Shown here piece by piece: positions 9,435 to 17,698 of a DNA stretch of 64,000 nt. Every line of letters starts with the position of its first letter. Position 1 is the first letter of the stretch. A program made the position numbers and the translations under genes. The notes under the pieces were generated by a model. The model was given only the letters and a program-made list of their open reading frames with translations, was not told where the DNA came from and did not search any database. The DNA comes from Asaia astilbis JCM 15831 (lineage in GTDB: Bacteria; Pseudomonadota; Alphaproteobacteria; Acetobacterales; Acetobacteraceae). Location: contig NZ_BAJT01000001.1 of assembly GCF_000613845.1 (NCBI RefSeq), positions 1 to 64,000 of the forward strand, written 5' to 3'.

Positions 9435-9835
9435 TAGAAAATCATTCGAAAGAGGCCCGAGAGCCGCTCTCTGTCCAGCTTCGTCGCGGTGATCTGCTGA
9501 TTGCTCAATGCCCCTCTCGTGAGGTGCTGAAGCATATCACGAGCCGCTGGGGGGTGCTGGTCCTGATCGTGTTGCAAGACGGGACGCGTCGTTTCAGTGA
9601 ATTGCGTCGTCAGATTGGTGGCGTCAGTGAACGTATGCTTGCTCAGACACTGCAATGGCTCGAAGGAGACGGCCTGGTGAGTCGCGTGGCACTCAATGTC
9701 GTGCCGCCCCATGTCGAATACAGTCTCACGCCGCTCGGGCAGGAAGCCGCCGGAAAAGTCTCTGAACTTGCGGACTGGATCGAGACAAGATTGCCTGAAG
9801 TTCTGGCCTTTCGACGAGGAGAAACTCATCTTTAA
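9426..9835 (+). CDS. HxlR-family transcriptional regulator, start region disrupted
   Basis: A winged-helix regulator of the HxlR family, probably controlling the divergent qorB. The conserved N-terminal RRGDLLIAQCPSREVLKHI with its sensor cysteine, SRWGVLVLIVL, RRFSELRRQIGGVSERML and the wing PPHVEYSLTPLG are all visible. The family start is missing as written: the frame is open from 9392 but has no ATG, GTG or TTG until 9524, which would cut off the conserved cysteine. An ATG at 9426 runs into TAA immediately. One added base after 9430 joins this ATG to the main frame and gives 136 residues. It is therefore another likely one-base deletion. Confidence 0.75.
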
Positions 9836-10130
9836 AGGATTTATCGCCCCGATTAAGCTAGGGCTCCGTACCTGCAAAGTCGTTCCTGTTCAGATGCTCT
9901 GACGAAAATACGTCTACCATTGCCAAAATTCTGGGTCAGACTTTCGCATGAGGACATTGTCGCATTACGCGCCTTCTTCCTGTTTTTATCGCTCGTTTTG
10001 TGTTGATAACCGCCTTTATGGCGCACCATAGAGATCGTCGAACAGGTGTTTGGCGACGTGTGGTGAACCATCTCTCTTGATCGGTTCTTGATCGTGAAGC
10101 TGGGCAATGGAGCCCCCGAAGTCACTCCCC
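9836..10130. other. Non-coding gap after hxlR
   Basis: About 295 bases separate the convergent hxlR and aspartic-protease-like genes. A minus-strand reading frame of 90 residues fills most of it but has no family resemblance or ribosome-binding site, and looks accidental. I see no clear terminator. Confidence 0.4.
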
Positions 10131-11114
10131 TCAGACGGGACCGTTTAAAAATATCAAATGCTCATGTCGATAATCGATGATTAAATCGAAATGGCTCAAA
10201 ATATTGGCGCCCAGAGCACCGTAGATGGGCCGATCCATATACTGACCGATGCCATCACCGCTAAAATTCCTGTCTCGGCGTTCGGTGAACCAGACGGATT
10301 TCACGATGTAAGGACCAAACTCGATTGTGGGGACTTCAATCAGGCGGGTGTGCATAAGACCGTCCCCATCTGAAATAATGTGCCATTGAGGATGTTTTGC
10401 ATGCCATGCATTCAATGTGCTGGTGGTGATGTATGAAGTCGTTCCTTGTCCCTTTACTTGCTGTGCACCGGTTGCCGCGTGTCCGGCTGGGGTCTGCATC
10501 GCGGTTGCTCCCGTATCCAGCAACATGGCTATGTTTTGGCCATCAATTTTCATGTCGACGCTCGGGAAAGATGCAGAATGATTTCCATGTGCATCTTTTG
10601 GAAAACCAAGAGGAATGAACGGCTTTGCCACAGGCGGCGTCCAGCCGATGTTTTCAATCGACAGACGATGTTCGGGATAGTTGAAGTGCCAGGCGTCGAA
10701 TTGAGACATGTAGCCTGCGCCCATAATCCCATCCGCCGTAAACCAACTTTCTTTGAGAGACACGATTAACGCCATGGCCCCACAAGGAGTAGGGGAGGGG
10801 GTGTGAGGTAATCCTGCTGATGGACTGAAAGCAGGCCAATGGGAGATCCGGGCACCGATTTGAAAGCTGTCGCACGGAACAGGGGAGGTGTTGATTTTTG
10901 GAAGCGCCTCCGGCGTGATCATCATCAAACCCCGAGCACCGCCACCGCCTGTATCGACCAGAAAGCGAAGGGTGCGACCCTCGATCGTCTGAGGGACAGC
11001 AAAGAAATGACCTGCCTCATAGGTCGTGGGAATGATGGTTTCAGACGCTACTGCAGACTCCAGAAAAACTAGAGTAAAGACGCTGAAAACAGCAAAAGGA
11101 AGAATCTTTGGCAT
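10131..11114 (-). CDS. Exported aspartic-protease-like protein with two DTG motifs
   Basis: A 327-residue protein with an N-terminal signal peptide (cleavage probably after AVASE, residues 20-25). It carries two retropepsin-type motifs, FLVDTGGGG near residue 52 and MLLDTGATAM near residue 202. Each is followed by a hydrophobic strand and a later glycine-containing segment (DGIMGAGYM; YGALGANIL) of the kind that packs under the active site. The layout suggests two tandem retropepsin-like lobes forming a pseudo-dimeric aspartyl protease in the periplasm. Substrate and role are unknown. It is transcribed alone. Confidence 0.7.
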   Translation of the reverse strand: MPKILPFAVFSVFTLVFLESAVASETIIPTTYEAGHFFAVPQTIEGRTLRFLVDTGGGGARGLMMITPEALPKINTSPVPCDSFQIGARISHWPAFSPSAGLPHTPSPTPCGAMALIVSLKESWFTADGIMGAGYMSQFDAWHFNYPEHRLSIENIGWTPPVAKPFIPLGFPKDAHGNHSASFPSVDMKIDGQNIAMLLDTGATAMQTPAGHAATGAQQVKGQGTTSYITTSTLNAWHAKHPQWHIISDGDGLMHTRLIEVPTIEFGPYIVKSVWFTERRDRNFSGDGIGQYMDRPIYGALGANILSHFDLIIDYRHEHLIFLNGPV

Positions 11115-11413
11115 CTGTTTTCAACTCACTCGGGTGATGGATGGGATAATGACGTGATGAGAAAAGAGATTTCCATTTTAGGCAACTGAAAAACGATTTG
11201 TTCTATGCCGCGGGAATAGGTCCATACCGCATGAGGTCACGTATTTTCGTAAACTATGTCGAGCGGAATTGCTTTGTCAGACCTGCATGGAGAAAAATCA
11301 TGACCTTTTGCGTTGCATCCTTTTGATCATCGGCGATCAGTCTGCGTGTATCGTTTCGATAAAATAACTGATCACCTGCGGGAAAACGGATGCATGATCG
11401 CAAGGGATGCGTA
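11115..11413. other. Divergent promoter region between protease-like and cyclophilin genes
   Basis: About 299 bases with the start regions of two divergent genes. A minus-strand frame covering 11254-11400 encodes an oddly protein-like stretch (RNDTRRLIADDQKDATQKV), which may be the eroded end of an old gene. I cannot assign it. A clear AAGGGA ribosome-binding site for the cyclophilin lies at 11402-11407. Confidence 0.35.
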
Positions 11414-12301
11414 ATGATCCGGGTTATGCGTCCTTTCTTTATATTCCTGCCGTTTATGTTTCCCGCTCTTGCCATGGCGGGCCCCGTGCTCAGCCCTGCC
11501 GAGATTGTGGCTCAGGCGCCGGAGGGGGCGTGGCGGAGTGTCGCGTCCGATCGGCTGCTCGTGATGCGTCTCGGTAATGGCGCGCGTGTCGTCATCGAGC
11601 TCGCACCTGAGTTTTCCCCTGTTCATGTGGCCAATGTCGTTCGTCTTGCGCGTGCTCATGCATGGGACGACGGCGCGATTATCCGCGTGCAGGATAATTA
11701 CGTTGTGCAGTGGCGGGTCAAAGACGAGGCAGCGCCTTTACCTTCGGGTTTTGTGAGCAACCCTCCCGCCGAATATGAACGCCCTCTTTCCGGCCTCGAT
11801 TACAGACCCTTCGGTTATCCCGATCCTTATGCACCCAAGGTTGGAATTGCCGCGGGGTGGCCTGTCGGTAGCGATGGCACGAAAATCTGGCCCGCGCAGT
11901 GCTTCGGCACCGTCGGGGTAGGGCGGGACATGCCGCCGGATACGGGGGATGGGCGCGAGCTTTATGTGGTCAATGGAGAAGCGCCAAGGCAGCTCGATCG
12001 CAATCTTGCTGTCGTCGGGCGTGTCCTTGTGGGGATGGAATCTCTGGGTGCGCTCCAACGGGGAGCCGGTGCACTCGGATTTTACGCCGATGCTCATCAG
12101 AATGTGGCGATCCGGAGCGTGACGCTGGCTGCCGATCTGCCGCAGGCCGTACGGCCGAAAATACAGGTGATGCGCACAGACAGCCCTGCTTTTGAAGCCT
12201 ATCTCGCAGCCCGAGCTGCGCGGCATGATCGGTTTTTCGTACGACCGGCGCAGGGCGTCGCTCTTTGCAATGCGCCGATACCCTCTCGGGAGACACGTTG
12301 A
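11414..12301 (+). CDS. Exported cyclophilin-type peptidyl-prolyl isomerase
   Basis: A 295-residue protein with a signal peptide (MIRVMRPFFIFLPFMFPALAMA) followed by a divergent cyclophilin domain. Recognisable cyclophilin segments are RVVIELAPEFSPVHVANVVRL, DDGAIIRVQDNYVVQW (equivalent to the FHRVI-GFMIQ strand) and FGTVGVGRD with a later ELYVVNG. Such proteins catalyse proline isomerisation during folding of exported proteins. Several canonical active-site residues are replaced, so activity is uncertain. ATG 11414 is chosen because AAGGGA lies 6 bases upstream and the signal peptide begins there; an earlier in-frame ATG at 11390 lacks a ribosome site. Confidence 0.75.
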   Translation: MIRVMRPFFIFLPFMFPALAMAGPVLSPAEIVAQAPEGAWRSVASDRLLVMRLGNGARVVIELAPEFSPVHVANVVRLARAHAWDDGAIIRVQDNYVVQWRVKDEAAPLPSGFVSNPPAEYERPLSGLDYRPFGYPDPYAPKVGIAAGWPVGSDGTKIWPAQCFGTVGVGRDMPPDTGDGRELYVVNGEAPRQLDRNLAVVGRVLVGMESLGALQRGAGALGFYADAHQNVAIRSVTLAADLPQAVRPKIQVMRTDSPAFEAYLAARAARHDRFFVRPAQGVALCNAPIPSRETR

Positions 12302-12424
12302 AAGAGCCGACGACTATCCTCAGAGACCCGCTCGCGTATGGCATCGGCGGGTAAGGAAGGGGGTGCGTATTTTCTTCACCTGGATCGGCGTTCTCGACCA
12401 GAAAGGCATCCCGCGCCTTTACTC

Positions 12425-13264
12425 TCAGAGGGTGATGGTTCCGGAAATGCGGGTGACGACATCTCCCCCAATCCAGATGTCGTCACCGCTCTTTCCTACG
12501 AAAACGCGGCCTAAGCGGCCCAAAGCTGTGCCCTGACTGGCGATATACTGCTCCGGGGCAACGCCGATTTCGATCAGCCATTGCGCGATGCTGGCATTCA
12601 GGCTTCCGGTCACGGGGTCTTCGCAGCCCTGACCTTCTCCCATGAACGCGCGTATTTCGAACTGGGCCTCGGTACCATCCCGTGCCGGATCCCAAGGCCC
12701 GACGACACCCACGCCATATCCTCTCAAGGCCTGCCAATTCGGCTGGATGGCGAGCACATCCTTCCGACTGCGCACTCTCAGAACGACCCAGCCCGGGCCA
12801 TTATCGGCCCATTGGGCGTCCAGAATATCCCGTGATGTCAGCTGGAGGCCCTTCAGGATGGAAGACAGGTCGCTCTCCTCCACAGGCCCCGTGCGACGCC
12901 GGGGTGGCGCAGCAAATGACAATCTCCCTTTGTCATCGCGCACGGAGACAAGACCGACACCGCATTCCTGCTGGATCAGATCGGATTTCGGCTTTCCTCC
13001 CATTGAAAGCCAGACATGCGCCGTCCCGAGCGTCGGATGCCCGGCAAAGGGCAGCTCCGTGTGCGGTGTGAAAATCCTCACGCGATAATCGGCATCGGGA
13101 TGCACCGGATCGAGGAGGAATGTGGTCTCGCTGAGGTTGGTCCAGTTCGCGATCTCGCTCATCTGGGTGTCGGACAAGCCATCCGCGCCGACAACGACGG
13201 CAAGAGGATTTCCTTTGAAAGACTGGGCAGCAAAGACATCAACCAGTCGAAATGCGCGTGTCAT
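12425..13264 (-). CDS. PhzF-family isomerase/epimerase-like protein
   Basis: A 279-residue member of the PhzF (phenazine biosynthesis-like, diaminopimelate-epimerase fold) superfamily. The N-terminal [19 protein letters not shown], the catalytic-glutamate segment [28 protein letters not shown] and [17 protein letters not shown] are strong family signatures. The rest of a phenazine pathway is absent, so the substrate is unknown. The start at 13264 overlaps the stop of the upstream urcA-like gene (ATGA) and has AGGAG before it. Together they form a two-gene unit divergent from a MocR regulator that probably controls it. Confidence 0.88.
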   Translation of the reverse strand: MTRAFRLVDVFAAQSFKGNPLAVVVGADGLSDTQMSEIANWTNLSETTFLLDPVHPDADYRVRIFTPHTELPFAGHPTLGTAHVWLSMGGKPKSDLIQQECGVGLVSVRDDKGRLSFAAPPRRRTGPVEESDLSSILKGLQLTSRDILDAQWADNGPGWVVLRVRSRKDVLAIQPNWQALRGYGVGVVGPWDPARDGTEAQFEIRAFMGEGQGCEDPVTGSLNASIAQWLIEIGVAPEQYIASQGTALGRLGRVFVGKSGDDIWIGGDVVTRISGTITL

Positions 13265-13641
13265 TGTGAATGCTCCTGTGTTGTCGGGCCGACCCAAGGG
13301 TCGAATGAGATCATCATGCGTGTCAGGTCTGAATTGTGAAAGCTGGCAACCGCCCGGGCGACACTCTCGTGACGACAGGCGGAGTGCTCGATCGCTCTCT
13401 GGATCGGGACGGAGATACCGTCCATCCCGCCGCAAACCTTCAGAGCCGCTCTGTCGATGCGTTGCAGGAGGAGGCGCGCTTTGGCTGGATCACGCAGATC
13501 CTCCGAGGTGTAGGAGAGACTGCTCTGGTTGATCTCTTCTTCCTCTACGCTTTGAGCTGCTGCGGGCTGGAGAAGAGCAGCCAGAACGATCAGGCTGATC
13601 AGCGTGACGCCCCGGGCAGTCGGTCCTTTGAGCAGTGTCAT
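13261..13641 (-). CDS. UrcA-family exported small protein
   Basis: A 126-residue exported protein of the UrcA family (function unknown). It has a signal peptide (SLIVLAALLQPAAAQS) and the family core LSYTSEDLRDPAKARLLLQRI, ALKVCGG and a C-terminal ACRHESVARAVASF with two conserved cysteines that probably form a disulfide. The stop overlaps the phzF start by four bases, so the two are co-translated. Upstream in-frame ATGs at 13683 and 13704 would lengthen the protein before the signal peptide; 13641 fits best. Confidence 0.75.
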   Translation of the reverse strand: MTLLKGPTARGVTLISLIVLAALLQPAAAQSVEEEEINQSSLSYTSEDLRDPAKARLLLQRIDRAALKVCGGMDGISVPIQRAIEHSACRHESVARAVASFHNSDLTRMMISFDPWVGPTTQEHSQ

Positions 13642-13721
13642 GCTTTTTCGCGTCTGAAAGACGTCCGAACATGGATATTTCATGTCCATTCTTGATTGCT
13701 TCACGAGAATGCCTCATTGTC

Positions 13722-13803
13722 ATAGTACAATATAGTGCGAATCGATTCGATTGTTCTATGGTGTCGAGGCGCAATGGAGAGTTCAATCACTATATTGAAC
13801 TAT
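13722..13803. promoter_or_regulatory. Inverted 16-bp operator pair between urcA-phzF and mocR
   Basis: ATAGTACAATATAGTG at 13722-13737 recurs in inverted orientation at 13788-13803 (reverse complement ATAGTTCAATATAGTG, 15 of 16 identical). A third partial site, ATTGTTCTAT at 13750-13759, matches 9 of 10 bases of the ATAGTACAAT half, also inverted. MocR/GabR regulators bind repeated boxes in the divergent promoter of their target genes, so this is a likely MocR operator. The binding is inferred. Confidence 0.75.
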
Positions 13804-13828
13804 AACAATTCCACTTTGGGAGATGGTC

Positions 13829-15232
13829 ATGTGGCAGCCTGAGCTTCAATCCGGTCCTTTACCGCTCTATGAGCGGCTGGTGCTCGCCTTGGCCCATGAT
13901 ATCCATACGGGTTTACTGGCTGCGGGTACGAAGTTGCCTCCCCAGCGCGACCTGGCCTTTCGGCTTGGTATCAGTGTCGGCAGCGTGACCCGTGCTTACG
14001 TCGAGGCGGAGAGGCGCGGGCTTCTAACCGCGCATGTCGGGCGTGGCTCTTTTGTGCGGGGGGCGTCCTCTGTTCTTCAGGACATTCCGGCAGCCGAGCA
14101 GGGTGCAGGGCTTGAGCCACGGCGCGATGGCATGATCGATCTGCGATGCAACACACCGCCGCCCATTTCTCTGGCGACTGATCTCAACACCACATTGACC
14201 ACGCTGATGGCGCAAGGCGCGCTCGATCCTGCCGTGCATTATGTCGAGGGCACCGGCCTGACGCATGTCCGCCAAGCTGCGGCCCAATGGATCGCGCGCC
14301 ATTACGGTCTGGAATGCGAGGCAGGCAATCTGATCCAGTGCAATGGCGGTCAGCATGGGATCGCCCTGGTGTTCTCGTCATTCTGTGCGCCAGGCGATAC
14401 GATCCTGTGTGAGTCCTCAACGTTTTACGGTGCCCGTATGGCAGCCGAGCATTTGAGCCTGAAAATGCGGGGGCTTCCGATGGATGATGAGGGACTTTTG
14501 CCGGAGGCGGTCGATCGTGCTGCGGCCGAAACTGGCAGCCGCCTACTTTTCTTGCTGCCGACCCTCCATAATCCGACGACCCGGACAATGTCGGCCCGAC
14601 GTCGACAGGAGATTGCAGAGGTGGCGCGGGCGCGCGATCTACTGATTCTGGAAGACGACGCCTACTACGCCTATTCCGAGCGTCCAAAACAGATTGCTTC
14701 TTACGCGCCGGAGCGGACTTTTTATCTTGCCAGCCTGTCGAAAGGGATCTGCCCGGGGCTTCGTCTGGCTTTTCTAGTGACACCTTCCGGTGTGCCGCGC
14801 GAACGTTTGATGCGGGGCATCCGGGCTTTGGGATATTGTCCCCCGGCACTCGGCGCGCTGGTCTTTGGGCATTGGGCTGAGACCGGAAAGATCGACACGA
14901 TTGCACAGCATATCCGGAGAGAGGCAACGCGCCGATGGGATCTGATGCGTTCTGTTCTGGGCGATTTCGTTGCCAGCCCCGGGGGAGTGCTCTCCCCTCA
15001 TGCCTGGGTGCCTCTCTCGGCTCTGGATGCTGAGAGGATGACGGCACGTCTGCTTCGTTCAGGCGTTGAAATCATGCCCCCTGAGGCGGCAGCGGTCTCT
15101 TCGAGCGCGGATTCAGGCCTGCGGCTCTGTCTCGGTGCCCCGGCAACTCTGGAAGACCTGGCTCGCGCCATGAAGGTGGTGCTGAGCGTAATCGCAGGGC
15201 AGGGCTGCACCGATCAGGATGGTCTTATCTGA
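13829..15232 (+). CDS. MocR/GabR-type regulator (GntR helix-turn-helix plus aminotransferase domain)
   Basis: A 467-residue fusion of an N-terminal GntR winged helix (about residues 10-75, PLYERLVLALAHDIHTGLL and KLPPQRDLAFRLGISVGSV) and a class I aminotransferase-like domain. The PLP-binding lysine is in YLASLSKGICPGLR, and LILEDDAYYAYS and NGGQHGIALV are standard fold-type I segments. MocR proteins sense amino-acid-like or PLP-related ligands and activate a divergent gene. Here the target is probably urcA-phzF. The ATG at 13829 has GGGAG 6 bases upstream; the ATG at 13823 abuts it and is unlikely. Confidence 0.88.
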   Translation: MWQPELQSGPLPLYERLVLALAHDIHTGLLAAGTKLPPQRDLAFRLGISVGSVTRAYVEAERRGLLTAHVGRGSFVRGASSVLQDIPAAEQGAGLEPRRDGMIDLRCNTPPPISLATDLNTTLTTLMAQGALDPAVHYVEGTGLTHVRQAAAQWIARHYGLECEAGNLIQCNGGQHGIALVFSSFCAPGDTILCESSTFYGARMAAEHLSLKMRGLPMDDEGLLPEAVDRAAAETGSRLLFLLPTLHNPTTRTMSARRRQEIAEVARARDLLILEDDAYYAYSERPKQIASYAPERTFYLASLSKGICPGLRLAFLVTPSGVPRERLMRGIRALGYCPPALGALVFGHWAETGKIDTIAQHIRREATRRWDLMRSVLGDFVASPGGVLSPHAWVPLSALDAERMTARLLRSGVEIMPPEAAAVSSSADSGLRLCLGAPATLEDLARAMKVVLSVIAGQGCTDQDGLI

Positions 15233-15235
15233 GGT

Positions 15236-15256
15236 CTTCTCTTGTTTTGAGAGAAG
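15236..15256. terminator. Stem-loop after mocR
   Basis: CTTCTCT and AGAGAAG form a 7-bp stem with a 7-base loop just after the mocR stop, between convergent genes. There is no following T-run, so termination is likely but not certain. Confidence 0.45.
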
Positions 15257-15354
15257 GGCGCTGCAGGTCGTGATCGGTGTCAGGTGTCGTCGCGTTTGCG
15301 AGGGAGTCTTTCAGGCTCCGGAAGTATTTCTGGAGCCGGTTCAGCGTCTGCCTT

Positions 15355-16412
15355 TTAGGCGAAAGAAGGAATTGGGCGCGCACGGTGCACCTGTTCGAAC
15401 GGCACCATCTGGTTTGTATCTTCGTCCCACAAGGTGTGACGGAACAACTCCTGGAAGGCCTCGCGCATGCTGAGTATCTTCACGTCGTGGAAAATGCGAT
15501 GCGCATCATGACATTCGGCTAGGCGGTAATTGGGGATACCCGGTGCTGCATGATGGATATGATGCATGCCGATGCTCCCTGAGAACCAGTCGAGCCAGCG
15601 AGGGAGGCGCAGGAACGAGCAGCCGGTGAGGGCCGCATCGAATGTGTTCCAGTTCTTGTCGGACTCCCAATGGACGCCTTCGAATTTGTGCTGAACTAGG
15701 AACATGGCAACGCCGATGACGGCAGCCGGATAAACAACACCGAGTGTGACCCAGATCATCGTCGAGAGGCCGAAGAAATAGGCCAGAGAACCGTAAATCA
15801 GAAGCAGGCAGAGATTGGTCGCATGAACACCGAAGCGCTCGGTTTTGCAGGCGCGGGGAGTGTCGAAAGGAACACGGTAGACAAGGAAGAAGATCACGAG
15901 TGGCATGATCAGAATCGCGATGACCGGATTCTTGGAAAGGCGGTAGAGAAGACGCTCTTTCCCTGACATCGCGTAGTATTCCTTGACTGTCGTGCAGTCT
16001 GAATAAACGTCAGAAAGGCGGCCGCGACTTTCGATATTGTTCCACCCACCATGATGCAGCGCGTGATGCATGCGCCAGTGATCGAAGGGGGTGAAGGTCA
16101 GCAGAGAGCTGATCCGCCCGAAAAACCGGTTGGCCCATGCAGGACGAAACATGGCGTTGTGGCCGTAATCATGCTGCAGCGTGAAGGTACGGATCACAAG
16201 CCGCTCGCGAGCGGCATCAGAATCAGCGGGAGATACGTGCCATAGGCGATGCCGATATAGATGGCGGCATAGCAGGCAATCACCCCACCAATGGTCGTCA
16301 CGGACTGGAACAGACTGATGAAATGGTCGGGGGATTGATAGCTCTTGACCGAGCGGATCTCTTCCGCACGACCAGGCATGGCTGTCGGATCGGGGGCAGT
16401 CGAATAGGACAT
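15355..16412 (-). CDS. Fatty acid desaturase, frameshift near 16200
   Basis: A membrane di-iron desaturase of the acyl-lipid (FA_desaturase) family that introduces double bonds into membrane fatty acids. The three histidine boxes are HDYGH, HHALHHGGW and HHIHH. Hydrophobic segments lie between them, plus an N-terminal pair (GGVIACYAAIYIGIAYG). The first 72 residues, from ATG 16412, are in a different frame from the rest. Adding one base at about 16200 (GGCTTG to GGCCTTG on the coding strand) joins them as PLASGLVIRTFTLQHDYGH and gives 352 residues. Without this repair the part with the histidine boxes has no credible start. Likely a one-base sequence deletion. Confidence 0.85.
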
Positions 16413-16971
16413 GATGCTCTGCGACGATATGTTTTTTCGGGAGATTTCTCGAGACAGCTGTTTGTGTATCACACGTTAGTGAGGCAACAAGCCTTAAATC
16501 CGGAAAAAGAGACTGATTCAGTCCAGTTTGAATAGGCGCCACCAATCTCCACTTACGCTCTATGACAACAGAAGGAGTGCGACGCGACGCTCGTGCAGCA
16601 TTTGCCTCGATGTCCTGTCTGAGTGGTAGTCACGCTCACCTGTCCGCTGATCGGCTGCGCTATTTTTTCAAATATGAAGCGCATCGAATATTGTGGATGG
16701 TCTTTATAAAATGATATTTTTTTACAAAATAAATACAATTTGTCATCTCTAATAATTCAAATGAAGTTTTCATTACGATAATATTTATCAGTCGAAAGAA
16801 GAAAATTTATTTGTCTTGGTCGTATGAATTAATACGGGAGCCCCGATTCGTGACAAGGATCCTCTCTCAGGATCAGCCTTGCTTTCCCTAGGGTTCGCGC
16901 GGCTTGATGGAAGCCTGACGTGGAAAACCGATCGGCCCTACATGCTTTGCGTGGTCTGAACGAAAGCTGCT
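16413..16971. other. Long AT-rich intergenic region upstream of the cobalamin cluster
   Basis: No gene is visible. Roughly 16660-16830 is much richer in A and T than the rest of the window and should contain the promoter of the riboswitch-controlled cob operon and that of the desaturase. I cannot place -35 and -10 elements with confidence. Confidence 0.5.
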
Positions 16972-17160
16972 AGTGTAAGAAAGACGGTGTCCCGCAAGGG
17001 TGAAAAGGGAAGCAGGTACGTGCCTCGTGGCGCCAGTCCTGCGCTGCCCCCGCAACTGTAGGTGATGTGATGGCCCTGCCATGATCCCACTGGAGGATTT
17101 CTTCCGGGAAGGGGGTGTGGGTCTCGGGAAACCGGCATCATGAGCCAGGAGACCTGCCGT
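16972..17160 (+). promoter_or_regulatory. Cobalamin (adenosylcobalamin) riboswitch
   Basis: The RNA contains the conserved blocks of the cobalamin element in order: GGTGTCCCGCAAGGGTGA with AAAGGGAAGCAGGT (16986-17017), CGCTGCCCCCGCAACTGTA (17042-17060), CCACTGG, GGGAAGG and the B12 box AGCCAGGAGACCTGCC (17143-17158). It precedes the DUF1636-cobW-cobN-cobB genes, so B12 should repress them. The 5' edge is approximate. Confidence 0.95.
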
Positions 17161-17207
17161 CAGATCGCTGATTTCATGGACCGGCGGGGTGCCCGGATCG
17201 TGGCAGA

Positions 17208-17227
17208 CCGCATTCGCTGGAATGCGG
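17208..17227 (+). promoter_or_regulatory. Hairpin downstream of the riboswitch (possible expression platform)
   Basis: CCGCATTC and GAATGCGG form a perfect 8-bp stem with the 4-base loop GCTG, 50 bases after the B12 box and 85 before the DUF1636 ATG. No T-run follows, so it is not a classic intrinsic terminator. It may be part of a translational or Rho-dependent switch. Confidence 0.5.
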
Positions 17228-17311
17228 CAGGCTGACGTGCGTGCGCGACAGCAATCATTCCTGCGCCCTGGTGCCGGCCCTGTTAGGGGCTGAGCGGAAA
17301 GCCCAGATTTC

Positions 17312-17653
17312 ATGACAGCCGACCCTAAACCCGTCCTTCATATCTGTCAGACCTGCGCGTCAGGGGGGGAGGCATTGCACGAGATGCTCGCACAGATGGC
17401 AGACCCCGATCAGGTGAGCGTTCAGGGCGTCCGTTGTCTGGCCGCCTGTGCTCAGGGTTGCACCGCGACCCTCTCCATGCCGGGTAAGTGGTCCTGGCTT
17501 CTCGGCCGCCTTACCCCCGATCTTGCCTCCGATCTGCTGGTTTACGCCCAGGCCTATGGCCGCTCTGCTTCGGGGACGGTCATGCCTTCAAAACGTCCCG
17601 AGAGCCTGCGCGAGATCATTCTTGGACGGTTTCCCGCCCAAAGCTCTGTCTAA
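17312..17653 (+). CDS. DUF1636 cysteine-rich protein of the cobalamin cluster
   Basis: A 113-residue protein of the DUF1636 family, which occurs in B12 gene clusters next to cobW and cobN. Cysteines at 12, 15, 42, 46 and 50 (CQTC, CLAACAQGC) resemble the cluster-binding arrangement of thioredoxin-like [2Fe-2S] ferredoxins. A metal-binding or redox role in cobalt handling is therefore plausible but unproven. It is the first gene after the riboswitch and lies 45 bases before cobW. Confidence 0.8.
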   Translation: MTADPKPVLHICQTCASGGEALHEMLAQMADPDQVSVQGVRCLAACAQGCTATLSMPGKWSWLLGRLTPDLASDLLVYAQAYGRSASGTVMPSKRPESLREIILGRFPAQSSV

Positions 17654-17698
17654 ATCATCCTGCCAAAGCCGCGTCCTCGCACTTACTGAAAGCGTCTC

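Noticed and set aside
9853..10125. Minus-strand 90-residue frame after hxlR
   Set aside because: No homology pattern, poor ribosome site; likely accidental.
12425..13264. PhzF as evidence of phenazine synthesis
   Set aside because: No other phz genes are present; PhzF-fold proteins are widespread with unrelated roles.
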